A stretch of DNA of 64,000 bases from JBHHUI01 sp965248775 (GTDB taxonomy: Bacteria; Chloroflexota; Anaerolineae; Anaerolineales; JBHHUI01): NCBI GenBank assembly GCA_965248775.1, contig OZ252150.1, positions 930,001 through 994,000 of the forward strand, given 5' to 3'. Position 1 is the first letter of the stretch; each line of letters opens with the position of its first letter. This document shows, one piece after another, positions 14,651-24,243 of this stretch. The translations under genes and the position numbers were made by a program. The notes beneath the pieces are model-generated. The model was not told the origin of the DNA. It did no database searches and saw only the letters and a program-made list of their open reading frames with translations.

Positions 14651-15769
14651 ATGAGCGACATTCCTAAAATCATGCGCGCCGTCGTCCTTACGGGACACGG
14701 TGGATTCGACAAACTTGAGTACTGCGAAGACTGGCCCACACCGATACCCAACCGGGGAGAGGTGCTGATCGCTGTTGCTGCCTGCGGGTTGAACAACACC
14801 GACATCAACACACGTACTGGCTGGTACTCAAAGGGAGTAAGAGAGGGAACCACCACCGCGGGCGGCAGTTCTGGTTTTGGCATGGCAGAGCACGATGAAG
14901 GCGGCTGGGGCAGCGAGATCACCTTCCCCCTCATCCAAGGCGCTGACATCTGCGGGCGGGTGGTGGCGCTCGGCCCGGACGCGCCTGAAGATTTGTTCGG
15001 CAAGCGCGTGCTTGTCGATACGTGGATGCGCGACTGGGACGATCCGCTCAACCTTGAGAAATGCAGCTATTTCGGCTCGGAATGCGACGGGGGTTATGCT
15101 GAATACACGGTGGTGGACGCCCGCAACGCCCATCCTATCGATAGCAGTCTGAGCGACGCTGAGCTGGCTACGTTCGCCACATCTTGGGTGACGGCGGAGA
15201 ATATGCTTGATCGGGGACAAGTTGAGGGCGGAGATGTTGTGCTGATTCCAGGCGCATCCGGCGGAGTCGGTTCGGCATTGATCCAGCTTGCCAACCGGCG
15301 CGGCGCGGTCACAGTGGCGTTGTGCGGAGATTCCAAAGCAGATGCAGTGCGCGCGCTTGGCCCTGCCGCCGTGTTGTCGCGTTCGCCGGACGACCTGACT
15401 GTTGCCCTCAAAAATGCCATCGGCCGCGAGAAGGTGGATGTCATCGCAGATGTAGTCGGCGGCCCGCTCTGGCCGCAACTCCTCGAGGTGCTCCGACCGG
15501 GCGGGCGTTACACTTGTTCGGGTGCGATTGCCGGTCCTATTGTTGAATTTGATCTGCGCACGTTCTATTTGCACGATCTCACCTTCACCGGGGCGACGGT
15601 CGTCCCGCCGGGCACATTCGGGCGGCTGGTCGGGTACATCGAGCACGGCGAAGTCAAACCGGTGCTCGCACAGACTTTTCCTTTGCATGAGCTTCGGCAG
15701 GCGCAGGAAGCGTTTCTCGCCAAGCAACACGTTGGTAACATTGTGGCAATAGTGCGGGATGAAGAATAG
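14651..15769 (+). CDS. zinc-type MDR alcohol dehydrogenase/quinone reductase
   Basis: This 372-aa medium-chain dehydrogenase/reductase has the N-terminal GroES-like domain (PIPNRGEVLIAVAACGLNNTD) and a Rossmann nucleotide-binding motif IPGASGGVGSALIQLA near residue 205. MDR enzymes oxidise alcohols or reduce enones with NAD(P)H; the substrate is unknown. It lies 118 bases after the broken Rieske gene and 3 bases before the FrhB-type gene, so the two are probably translated together. The start ATG at 14651 gives a normal N-terminus. It is intact. Confidence 0.87.
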   Translation: MSDIPKIMRAVVLTGHGGFDKLEYCEDWPTPIPNRGEVLIAVAACGLNNTDINTRTGWYSKGVREGTTTAGGSSGFGMAEHDEGGWGSEITFPLIQGADICGRVVALGPDAPEDLFGKRVLVDTWMRDWDDPLNLEKCSYFGSECDGGYAEYTVVDARNAHPIDSSLSDAELATFATSWVTAENMLDRGQVEGGDVVLIPGASGGVGSALIQLANRRGAVTVALCGDSKADAVRALGPAAVLSRSPDDLTVALKNAIGREKVDVIADVVGGPLWPQLLEVLRPGGRYTCSGAIAGPIVEFDLRTFYLHDLTFTGATVVPPGTFGRLVGYIEHGEVKPVLAQTFPLHELRQAQEAFLAKQHVGNIVAIVRDEE

Positions 15770-15772
15770 GAT

Positions 15773-17038
15773 ATGAAATCTCCCGAAGAACGGCTGCAAC
15801 TCATTGTCGAGTCCGGGCTCTGCATCGGTTGCGGGTTGTGTGAAAGCGTTGCGGGCCCCGATCGGATCCGCATGGACTGGGCTACAAACGGTTACCAATA
15901 CCCGCGCCCACAACAATCACTTGACCACGAGATCGTCGATACGATTTACCAAATCTGTCCGGGCACACGGGTCGAAGGTCTCCCCGAGGCACTCGCAGTA
16001 GGCGCCACGGAAGATTTCGTGTGGGGTCCTTATCGAGAGGTTGTACGCGCCTATGCTGCGGATCCTGAAGTGCGGCATATCGGCTCAACCGGCGGCGTGC
16101 TCACCGCGCTCGGGATCTATCTACTCGAAAGCGGTCGGGTGGATTTCATTTTGCACGTGTCCGCCTCCGAGTCACGGCCCACGTGTGGCGAGCGGCATCT
16201 GAGCTTCAATCGCGCTGATGTCTTAAGGGCAGCCGGCTCGCGTTATGGTCCGGCAGCCCCCCTGGTCGATTTTCCGGAACTGCTCGAACTGGGCCGACCA
16301 TTTGCCTTCATCGCCAAACCGTGCGATGTCTCCGCGCTTCGAAATTATGCCAAGATGGACGCGCGTGTGGACGAACTGTGCAAATACATGCTCGTAATGG
16401 TCTGCGGCGGATACGGCGAGCCAAGTTTTACGAATGAATTTATAGATGGGATGGGAATCGAACCCGCTGAGCTGGTCAACTTTCGCTATCGTGGATTTGG
16501 CTGCCCAGGACCCACCCGTGCTGAAACCCGCGACGGTCGCGTCGTCGAGAAAACCTGTCTCGACTATTGGGGCGAAGGTGAGAGCAGCTGGGGTCTGCCA
16601 TTCCGTTGCAAAATCTGCCCAGATGGAATCGGCGAAGCAGCCGACATGGCCGTGGCCGACACGTGGTTGGGTGGCTCACCGACCTGGGAAAGTCAGGTGA
16701 CAGACCCCGGCACAAATGTCATCATCGTGCGTACGCAGGCCGGAGCGGAATTGGTCCAAGCGGCTGTTACCGACGGCGCGTTGGTGCAGGAACGCGAGAT
16801 TGATATCCGTGATATGGACGAGTATCAGCCACATCAGGTGCGTAAGAAGTATCAGGCGGGCGCGCGCAATGCCGGGCTGCGAGCAGCCTCGGGCATCGAG
16901 CTACAGACGCGCAGGTTGCGGATTCGGGAACTTGGTCTTGAATGTGATTTCTCCGACAATCTCGCCGAAGCTCGCGGGACTCGGCGTCGAGTGCATGCGC
17001 AGGCAAACGAAGATCGGCGTTGGGAAGACGATCCATGA
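15773..17038 (+). CDS. coenzyme F420 hydrogenase/dehydrogenase beta subunit (FrhB) family protein
   Basis: This 421-aa protein carries an N-terminal cysteine motif CIGCGLCESV and the two FrhB/FdhB-type domains (for example STGGVLTALGIYLLESG and FIAKPCDVSALRNYA), with further cysteines in RCKICPDGIGEAADM. Relatives bind FAD and Fe-S clusters and move electrons between F420H2, ferredoxin or a partner enzyme. In this cluster it could be the electron donor for the Rieske oxygenases, because no classical FNR-type reductase gene is present; that is inference. Its TGA overlaps the ATG of the next gene (ATGA). Confidence 0.85.
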   Translation: MKSPEERLQLIVESGLCIGCGLCESVAGPDRIRMDWATNGYQYPRPQQSLDHEIVDTIYQICPGTRVEGLPEALAVGATEDFVWGPYREVVRAYAADPEVRHIGSTGGVLTALGIYLLESGRVDFILHVSASESRPTCGERHLSFNRADVLRAAGSRYGPAAPLVDFPELLELGRPFAFIAKPCDVSALRNYAKMDARVDELCKYMLVMVCGGYGEPSFTNEFIDGMGIEPAELVNFRYRGFGCPGPTRAETRDGRVVEKTCLDYWGEGESSWGLPFRCKICPDGIGEAADMAVADTWLGGSPTWESQVTDPGTNVIIVRTQAGAELVQAAVTDGALVQEREIDIRDMDEYQPHQVRKKYQAGARNAGLRAASGIELQTRRLRIRELGLECDFSDNLAEARGTRRRVHAQANEDRRWEDDP

Positions 17039-18147
17039 AGATTGACCGCATCTCCGTCTATCAGGTTGATCTGCCGCTGCACGGGCCATATGGCTTGTCC
17101 GGTGGGCGCTCGCTCGATGCGCTCGACAGCACCATCGTCTCAATCGAGGCGGATACCGGCCTGATCGGCTGGGGCGAGAGTTGTCCGTTCGGACCGAGTT
17201 ATCTGCCCGATGCGATCGGCCCCGGTATTCGAGCCTCCATCGCCGACCTCGCGCCGCTGCGTCTCGGCTCGAATCCGTTACATCTCGGCGTTCTCAACGC
17301 CAGGATGGATAAGGCCCGGCCAGGGCACCTATCGGCCAAGTCGGCGCTCGACATCGCCTGTTGGGACATTCTCGGAAAGGCGACGAACCTGTCGGTCAGC
17401 GAACTGCTCGGCGGTCCGGAACAGGGCCATGTGGATTTGATCAGCAGCGTCTCGTCTGGCACGCCGTATGAAATGTTGGCCCGCGTTGAACGTTTCCGTG
17501 AGAAGGGTTATCGCAATCACTCGTTCAAACTCGGCGGCGAAGAACGGGCGGATGTCGAATGCGTGCGTGCTGTGATGGATCAGGCGCAGCCCGGCGAGTT
17601 TTATTTTGCCGATGCCAACGCCGGCCTGAGCGTGGCGGACGCACTCAGGGTTGCGCGCGTGTTGCGCGACTTCGATCTGATCTTCGAACAGCCCTGTGCC
17701 ACACATGCAGAATGTGCCGCTGTGCAGCGTCGCACCGAGTGCTGCATCATGCTCGACGAAATTATCGACGACCTGTCTTCGTTGTTGCTTGTTGTGCGCG
17801 ACCAGAGCGCGGACGCGATCAACATCAAGATTACGCGCCACGGTGGCTTGACCAAGGCGCGCCTGATCCGCGATGTTTGTGTCGGCGCGGGATTAATCAT
17901 GTCGATTCAGGACACAGGCGGCAGCCAGATCGCAAAGGCCGCCACCGCACATCTGGCGCTGTCCACGCCCGAGAAGCTAAGATACTATATGTGGGACTGC
18001 ACAGAGTTGATTTCCGTCTCGACGGCGGACGGTATCGACGAGTCCGTGAATGGTAGCCAGCGCGTGCCGACTGCGCCAGGATTGGGCATCCAACCCAAAA
18101 TGGAAGTGCTCGGCGAACCAGTTGCGATCTATGAATTAAATGTATAG
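17035..18147 (+). CDS. mandelate racemase/muconate-lactonizing (enolase superfamily) enzyme
   Basis: This 370-aa enolase-superfamily protein has an N-terminal capping domain and a barrel with metal ligands in YFADANAG, IFEQPC and IMLDEII, and a sixth-strand lysine in INIKITRHGG. The usual KxK of the second strand reads KLG (in NHSFKLGGEE), so one of the two expected bases is absent. Relatives include betaine epimerases and hydroxyproline-betaine enzymes, which fits two Rieske demethylases nearby, but the substrate cannot be assigned. The start ATG at 17035 is chosen because it overlaps the previous stop by 4 bases. Confidence 0.85.
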   Translation: MKIDRISVYQVDLPLHGPYGLSGGRSLDALDSTIVSIEADTGLIGWGESCPFGPSYLPDAIGPGIRASIADLAPLRLGSNPLHLGVLNARMDKARPGHLSAKSALDIACWDILGKATNLSVSELLGGPEQGHVDLISSVSSGTPYEMLARVERFREKGYRNHSFKLGGEERADVECVRAVMDQAQPGEFYFADANAGLSVADALRVARVLRDFDLIFEQPCATHAECAAVQRRTECCIMLDEIIDDLSSLLLVVRDQSADAINIKITRHGGLTKARLIRDVCVGAGLIMSIQDTGGSQIAKAATAHLALSTPEKLRYYMWDCTELISVSTADGIDESVNGSQRVPTAPGLGIQPKMEVLGEPVAIYELNV

Positions 18148-18203
18148 CGTCATGTTCGACGCATCTGATGCTTACTTGAAAGAGTGGAATTGAGGAGCAA
18201 GCT

Positions 18204-19409
18204 ATGACTATCACACAGGCCGACCTGGAATCGCTCTCTGACGGTTTCGACGCCGTTCCGGAACGCTCCTACACGCTGCCCGCGCGCAGTTACGTGCAGC
18301 AAGGATATCTCGACGTGGAGCGCGACGCGCTCTTCGACCGCAACTGGCAGTATGTCTGCCACGCGGAAGGTTTGCGCGAACCGGGCGATTACGTCGCATT
18401 TGAGATTCAGGGGCAGGGCCTGTTCGCCATCCGTGACCGCGACAGCGAACTGCGCGCGTTCTACAACGTATGCCAGCATCGCGCACACGAATTACTCAGC
18501 GGCCAGGGAAACACCCGCAATACCATCACGTGTCCGTATCATGCCTGGAGCTATCACCTGGACGGGCGCCTGCGGGCGGCGCGCCGGTCGGAGTTTATCG
18601 AGAACTTCGATCCGGCTGAGATTTGCCTGCGGGCGGTGCAGGTCGAAGAATTCTGTAATCTTGTCTTCGCAAATCTGGACGAGAAGGCACTCCCTCTGGC
18701 CGACCTCTCCGGCGGGCTGCAGCGCGAAATCCATGAATATGCGCCAGACCTCGGGCAACTGACGCACGCGCACCGCATTGAGTACACCATCAAAACAAAC
18801 TGGAAGACCGCCATCGATAACTTCCTCGAGTGCTATCACTGCCCAATCGCGCACAAGGATTTCGTGTCGCTGGTCGATATGGACACTTACACGGTCACGA
18901 CGCACGGTATGTATTCGAGCCATGTGGCGGCGGCCGGGTCGGACGAGAACACGGCCTACGATGTGGCGGGCGCCGAGGTCCAATGGCACGCCGTCTGGTG
19001 GCTTTGGCCGAATATCTGTCTGCTGCGTTTCCCGGGCGAAAGTAATTTTATGGTGTTGAACGTCGTACCGATAGACGTGGACACGACCTATGAGACGTAT
19101 GATTTCTATTTCCAGAACGATACGCCGACTGCGCAGCAATGGGAGGCCATCGAATACGTTGATAAAGTCCTCCAACGCGAGGACATCGATCTGGTTGAGA
19201 GCGTGCAGCGCGGAATGCGCACGCCTGCATTCGACCGCGGACGCTTCATGTGCGATCCGGATGGGGGTGGGCTGAGCGAACACGGCGTGCACCACTTCCA
19301 TTGTTTATACCTCGATGCAATTCGAGAGTATCTGCACTCAACGCCGAATGCGGATAGGACCACAGAGATTCAGAGAGAGGGCTCAGCGAGCGCAAAGAAT
19401 TCGCAGTGA
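18204..19409 (+). CDS. Rieske non-heme iron oxygenase alpha subunit
   Basis: This intact 401-aa oxygenase shows the Rieske cluster ligands CQHRAHELL and CPYHAWSYHLDG (residues about 90-120) and the mononuclear iron site NFLECYHCPIAHKDF. It resembles choline/glycine-betaine monooxygenase and carnitine or stachydrine demethylase-type proteins, which hydroxylate an N-methyl carbon so that formaldehyde is released. A reductase partner is required; the FrhB-like protein of the cluster is a candidate. The start ATG at 18204 has GAGGAGC upstream. The CoA-transferase start follows 44 bases after the stop. Confidence 0.9.
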   Translation: MTITQADLESLSDGFDAVPERSYTLPARSYVQQGYLDVERDALFDRNWQYVCHAEGLREPGDYVAFEIQGQGLFAIRDRDSELRAFYNVCQHRAHELLSGQGNTRNTITCPYHAWSYHLDGRLRAARRSEFIENFDPAEICLRAVQVEEFCNLVFANLDEKALPLADLSGGLQREIHEYAPDLGQLTHAHRIEYTIKTNWKTAIDNFLECYHCPIAHKDFVSLVDMDTYTVTTHGMYSSHVAAAGSDENTAYDVAGAEVQWHAVWWLWPNICLLRFPGESNFMVLNVVPIDVDTTYETYDFYFQNDTPTAQQWEAIEYVDKVLQREDIDLVESVQRGMRTPAFDRGRFMCDPDGGGLSEHGVHHFHCLYLDAIREYLHSTPNADRTTEIQREGSASAKNSQ

Positions 19410-19952
19410 ATCGCTGTGTAAATCCCTATTGAGAAGTTGCTAACATTTCCATAATGACGATAAATCGCCCCCTCGCGGGTATCGGTGAGACCTCACTTAA
19501 CCGTGGTCAAGTAGACCAGCGTAAAACGAGGCGCACCACGTCCAGCCGTGGCTGGGAAGTCTCCTTGGAAGGTCGCCCGCGACGTTTGGGTGGCATCCAG
19601 CGCGGGGGAGGCACCTTGAAACGCAGCAGTTCAGCAATACTCCAACGATGGTCAGTCAAACCGGCAGCCAGTGCTGGGGTGCGTCGCACCCAGCGGAAAC
19701 TGTGCGAGCCGACGGAGAGACGCAGACGCAAGCTCTTGTGATAGTCACAGAAGTTGTAGACACAGCCGACGACATACATGCCCGCGACGAGGGTCTCGGC
19801 TTGTTGCGCCAGATGACGCGTGCGGCGCGCGAGGCAGCTCAACCGTTGACGGAAGGTGGCATTCAGCCGCTCGATATAGGCTGTGTTGATCATGCCGCGG
19901 CCTTGAGTGGTCTGGATGAGTTGTGTAATCATCTCGCATGCGCCTTGCACGA

Positions 19953-20005
19953 CACTTGCCGGGTATCACGATGCTGTCGCACGCGACAAGCGCGGCAGTA
20001 CTCGC
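19953..20005. repeat. nested mini-element (two units) in IS1-like transposase
   Basis: A 53-base insertion. The outer unit is bounded by ACTTGCCGGGTA and CGGCAGTACTCG and is a relative of the one at 20055-20109. Its middle holds another unit whose core is TGTCG, GCACG and CGACA with a paired flank, similar to the one at 48778-48804. Confidence 0.7.
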
Positions 20006-20054
20006 TGCGCCGGTCGATAGTCAGCTTGCCGGCCGCACGTTGTTTGACGACCTG

Positions 20055-20109
20055 TACGACACTTGCCGGGTACCGAGTGCAGTCTGCACCCGACTGTGCG
20101 GCAGTACTT
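20055..20109. repeat. nested mini-element (two units) in IS1-like transposase
   Basis: A 55-base insertion, read as a 27-base outer unit (arms ACTTGCCG and CGGCAGT) split by a 28-base inner unit. The inner unit shows interleaved pairing GAGTG/CACCC (20075-20079 with 20087-20091; an A-C mismatch here is a G-U pair on the transposase sense strand) and CAGTC/GACTG (20080-20084 with 20092-20096). Confidence 0.75.
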
Positions 20110-20328
20110 GGTGGCGATGTTCGGCCAGGCTATCAGGCGCAAACGACCCTGTTCGCCTGTACGGTGCGGCAGTCGCGAGCGAAAGGTTTTGCGAAAAGCG
20201 TCCACGTAGCTCGGCAGGCCGTCCACCGCCAGCAGGAGCGGACGACAGAGCGCGACAGCACGGATTTGCTCCGCCAATACACGAATGAGCCCCTTGTCAC
20301 GTTTCGCGCTAATGACCCCGCCCAACCA

Positions 20329-20379
20329 CCTCGTCCAGTCGATACCGATGCAGTGTGCACGGCACTGTGCGAGACTGGG
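20329..20379. repeat. nested mini-element (24 + 27 bases), in-frame insertion
   Basis: This 51-base insertion adds 17 codons. On the transposase sense strand the outer unit has S1 CCAGT/ACTGG and S2 CTCG/CGAG. The inner 27-mer (20343-20369) is identical base for base to the inner unit at 51236-51262, which sits in an unrelated IS630 element. Confidence 0.8.
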
Positions 20380-20498
20380 CAGCCGCGTGGAAATCATCAT
20401 AGCCATCGCCATCCAGATTGTGCCACGTTGTGTCTTGACTTTGATCTCATCGGCTTGTACTTGCTGCAAATCCAACTGACTATTGCCAACCACATGGG

Positions 20499-20523
20499 CG
20501 CCGAGTGCAGTCGCACCCGACTG
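20499..20523. repeat. single mini-element in IS1-like transposase
   Basis: An insertion of about 25 bases with two abutting interleaved helices: GAGTG/CACCC (20503-20507 with 20514-20518) and CAGTC/GACTG (20508-20512 with 20519-20523), separated by one base. It shifts the transposase frame. Confidence 0.75.
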
Positions 20524-23460
20524 TGTGAATAGCCTTGCATCGTTCTCCCGCGCGTTGCCACCATTTCTGTACGGTGCGCTCGTCCAATCCGAAAGCCGCC
20601 ACGATCGCTTGCCGTGGACAGCCGTACGCCAACAAGGTGATCACCAGCATCACGATCTTGGGGTCGGTGTGCAAGCGGTAGAAGAGCGTGCCTTTGGTCG
20701 CCACGAAGGTCGTGTTGCACACCTCGCAGTGGTAGCGTTTTTCCTGCCGACTATGGACCCTGATATTGTCTTCACCAGTCTGACCTCTTGCCGGACATTC
20801 GATATTCGGGCAGAATATATCCGCCGGGTTCAATGGCCCCCTCCTGCATTGCTTCGACAACAATCACAGGACGCTACGCGGCCAGTGAACCCGCTTTCGT
20901 TCAAGCGTTAGCGCTCAATCTCGATAATCACGGTTAAGGGAGGTCCTACCCGGGTATCCGTGTAATCGACTTTGGACAGTACATCGCCGGCCCGGCAGTC
21001 GCCATGTTGATGGCCGATCAGGGTGCGGAGGTGATTCGAGTTGATCCACCGAGCGGTCCATTTTGGGATTCGCCGGCGAACGCCATCCTCAACCGGGGCA
21101 AACGACGTATCAGCCTGGATCTGAAGCAATCGGCCGACCGGACAATCGCCCAACGTTTGGTGGCAAGCGCCGATGTAGTCGTAGAAAATTTTCGACCCGG
21201 CGTGATGGCGCGCCTCGGACTGGCGGCCGAGGCGCTAACGGAGCGCAATCCCGGTTTGGTGTATCTCTCCTTACCCGGTTTTGCGGCCGCTGACACCGCA
21301 CGCGCTGGGCTCCAAGCCTGGGAAGGCGTCATTGCCGCGGCGGTCGGGCAGTACACTGATATGGGCCTGAACCGCATTCTGATGGGCATCAACCCTTCCT
21401 TCTCGCCATTGCCGTTAGCCTCCCGCTTATGCGGCCGCGCTGGGCTGTCTGGCGGTCAACCTGGCACTATTCGCCCACGAAAAGAGTGGGCTGGGTGACC
21501 GCATCGAAGTCCCACTCGCTGCAGCGCTGATGGAAGGCCTCGCCTAAAACTCGATGGCGGTCGCTGACAATCCAGAGCGTTACAAGTCGCTGCGCGAACG
21601 GGAGATTGAGCGCCGCCGAGCAAATGGCGAGCCGTTCGATATGCAATATGCCGACCTGCAGGAATTTCTTGATCCGTTTTATCGCAACTATTTCTGCGCC
21701 GACGGGCGTCCGTTTTACGTTGTCAGCGCCTCGCACACCCTCCATCCGCTGATGGTGTTGGACTTACTCGGCGTCACCAAGCAAGTGCTCGATATGGGTG
21801 TTCCGCAGGTAGACGCTTATCAGGCATCGACCGAGTGGCCACCCGGTGTGGATTGCACACTGGCATCCTACCCACTCTCAAAAACTTGGTCTGATCGAAT
21901 TGCGCCGATCTTGAAGGAGGCATTTCTGCACCGGAGCAGCGCTGAGTGGGAGACGCTCTTTGGCGCAGCGGGTGCGCCCGGCTGTGCCCAACAGATCACA
22001 CAAGAATGGCTCAATTCGGAACATGCACTTGCGTCCGGGCTGGTTGCAGAGGTGGACGATCCGGTTTACGGACGGATGCGGCAGGCTGGGAGTTTGGCCT
22101 GGCTACAGAGCGATGCAGACAAGGCGCGCCATAAACCCGCTAGCGCACTGCTTGACTTCGATCGAGCTACCATCCTCGAAGAATTGCGATCGGAAACTGA
22201 AGCTGCCGGCGCACCCGCGAGCGTCGGCGCGTCGACGCCCACAAGCGCTTGGCTGGACGGGCTGACGATCCTGGACCTGACCAACGTTATCGCCGGCCCA
22301 ACGGTGGCCAGCACGCTGGCGCGGTTTGGGGCTGAGGTCATTAGCCTGGACGCTGTCAAACCGACGTTTGATCCCTGGAACACCATCATCTTTGGGTTAC
22401 AGGCCAATCGGGGCAAGCGCAGCCTGCTGGTTAATCTTAAGACAACGTCCGGCCAAGCAATTTTGAGTCACTTGTTAGCGCGAGTGGATGTTGTGGTTGT
22501 CAATGCCCTCGACAAGCAGCCCACCAACCTCGGGCTGAGTTGGGAACGATTGCAAATCGAGTACCCCAACGTGATCCTCTGTCAACTCGATGCATTTGGC
22601 GGCCCGGCCCGCGGCCCACGAAGCGATTTTCCCGGCTACGACGATCTGGCTCAGGCCGCCCCGGGCGTCATGGCGCGCTTCGGCGGTTCGCTGACCACCC
22701 CCGAAGAACATGCTCATTTCGGCACCATCGACGTCCTGGGGGGCTTCTGCGCTGCGCTCGCGACGGCGTTCGCGCTGGTCAAACAAGGGCGCGGCGGCGG
22801 CGCGGATGTAGCCCGCTCTTCGCTGGCCGCAGCCGGCCAGTTGATTCAATTGCCATTTATGTACGACTATGCCAACCGAGGATCCTTCGACGAACCCAGC
22901 GGGCGGGCAGTCAAGGGCTGGCACGCGCTCTATCGCTGCTATCCCGCTCAAGATGGCTGGTTCTTATTTGGCGCTCGCCAGGAGCGCTTGCCAGATCTGG
23001 CCACAATTCCGGAATTGGGCGATCTGCTCACTCAGTCCGACTCTGAGCGTGAGTTATTCTTAGAAGCTAAATTTAAAACGAGGCCGCGAGCATATTGGCT
23101 CGAAACACTCCAGACGCTTGATGTGGGCGCCTATGCGACTGAGTCTTTGGATGCAGTGCGCACAAATAACTTGTTTCGAGAGAGCACGAATGATGTCGAT
23201 ATCTTCAGCTCTACGTTCGCATTCGTGCGTCATGATCAGCATCCGTCCGGCCGGGCCGTTGATTTGTATGCTCCGAATTCGATTCGGCCACATCGGGCGC
23301 AGGTTTGCATACCGACGCCCGCGCCAAAGTACGGCGCGCACACGCGCTCAATTCTGGCTGAGCTTGGTTATACGAACGAGGAAATCGGAGCGTTCGTCAC
23401 CCAAGAAGTTGTGGCGGAGCAGTGGAGCGACGTCTATATGCTGGATTAGAGATTCTCCAA

Positions 23461-24243
23461 ATGGATCAAGCAGAAGTTCACGGGCCATTGAAAGATAAGA
23501 TCGCCATCGTCACCGGCGGTAGTAGAGGCATTGGCCGGGCAATTGCCACCCGGTTTGCAACTGCCGGCGCGCTCGTCGTTGTCGCCAGTCGCAGCGCGCT
23601 AGATGAGACGACCGACGAACACCTCGTTTGGCAACGCACCGATGTAGCCAACCTCGGTCAGGTCACCGCGCTGACAAAATTTGCCCTGGATCGGTTTGGC
23701 CGCATCGACGTACTTGTCAATAACGCCGGGGTGCAGCTCGAAAAATCAATTGTCGAAACGACCGACACTGATTGGGCGCAGCTGAACGGAGTCAATGTTC
23801 ACGGGGTATTTCTCTGTTGTCGCAGTATGATTCCGGTTATGCAACGCCAGGGGCAGGGCGTAATTATCAATATTGGCTCTATTTCGGCCGATCATGCAGA
23901 TCCCAACATGGCGATCTACAACGCTTCTAAAGCGTTTGTACACGGGCTAACGCGTAGCATCGCCGTCGACCATGGCCGTGACGGCATCCGCTGCAACGCT
24001 ATCTGTCCCGGATGGATTATGACGGATATGGCCGAAAGTGGATTTGCCCAGGCGGACGACCCGGAATCAGCGCGGCGAAACGCCATCGCACAGCATCCTG
24101 TAGGACGACTTGGCGAGCCCGACGACATAGCATCATTGGCTGTCTGGCTTGCCTCGGATGAGGCCGGCTTTGCAAGCGGGCAACTATTCACAGTAGACGG
24201 TGGATTGACGGCTGCCTCACCTGTTAATCCGGGTAAAATTTAA
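23461..24243 (+). CDS. short-chain dehydrogenase/reductase
   Basis: This 260-aa SDR has the cofactor motif TGGSRGIGRAIA near its N-terminus, NNAG (VNNAGVQLE), the catalytic serine in IGSISADH and the YxxxK motif in YNASKAF. These enzymes oxidise or reduce hydroxy/keto groups with NAD(P)H; the substrate is unknown. The ATG at 23461 is preferred to an earlier frame-open ATG at 23422 that overlaps the preceding gene. It lies directly after the broken CoA-transferase and appears intact. Confidence 0.9.
   Translation: MDQAEVHGPLKDKIAIVTGGSRGIGRAIATRFATAGALVVVASRSALDETTDEHLVWQRTDVANLGQVTALTKFALDRFGRIDVLVNNAGVQLEKSIVETTDTDWAQLNGVNVHGVFLCCRSMIPVMQRQGQGVIINIGSISADHADPNMAIYNASKAFVHGLTRSIAVDHGRDGIRCNAICPGWIMTDMAESGFAQADDPESARRNAIAQHPVGRLGEPDDIASLAVWLASDEAGFASGQLFTVDGGLTAASPVNPGKI

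Larger units (their letters stand above)
19507..20863 (-). pseudogene. IS1-family-like transposase broken by mini-element insertions
   Basis: The N-terminus (from 20863) has a zinc-ribbon (FCPNIECPARGQ and YHCEVCNTTF) and helix-turn-helix. The DDE part (KVKTQRGTIW, LLLAVDGLPSYV) and the typical C-terminus INTAYIERLNATFRQRL follow in other frames. Four insertions explain the breaks: 20499-20523 (after CKAIH), 20329-20379 (in frame, 17 codons between STRL and WLGG), 20055-20109 (before QVVKQR) and 19953-20005 (after TIDRR). Removing them rebuilds one continuous transposase. The family call rests on the INTAYIERLNATFR block and the 8-base target duplication. Confidence 0.82.
19484..20950 (-). 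mobile_element. IS1-like insertion sequence carrying four mini-element insertions
   Basis: The terminal inverted repeats of 22 bases (19484-19505 and 20929-20950, three mismatches; shared core CTTAACCGTG) are flanked by the 8-base direct repeat CGGGTATC (19476-19483 and 20951-20958). Removing element and one repeat restores the start of the CoA-transferase gene. The transposase is broken by four insertions of structured mini-elements, so the copy is dead. Confidence 0.9.
19454..23449 (+). pseudogene. tandem CaiB/BaiF-type CoA-transferase, interrupted by IS1-like element
   Basis: Joining 19454-19483 to 20959-23449 gives an about 840-codon protein starting MTINRPLAGIRVIDFGQYI with two class III CoA-transferase domains. 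The first has AMLMADQGAEVIRVDPP. The second has ILDLTNVIAGPTVAS and the catalytic-type aspartate in TIDVLGG. Lesions are an IS1-like element after the tenth codon (8-base duplication CGGGTATC), an extra C in the run at 21422-21424 that shifts the frame, and an in-frame TAA at 21545-21547 (after MEGLA). The downstream part from 21554 stays open and could give a second-domain fragment. The original role was probably CoA activation of the pathway's acid product. Confidence 0.88.

Noticed and set aside
19953..20109. Group II intron or IS200/IS605 remnants as an explanation of the structured inserts
   Set aside because: Inserts are only 25-108 bases, lack domain V-like or TnpA sequences, and decompose into units of about 27 bases.
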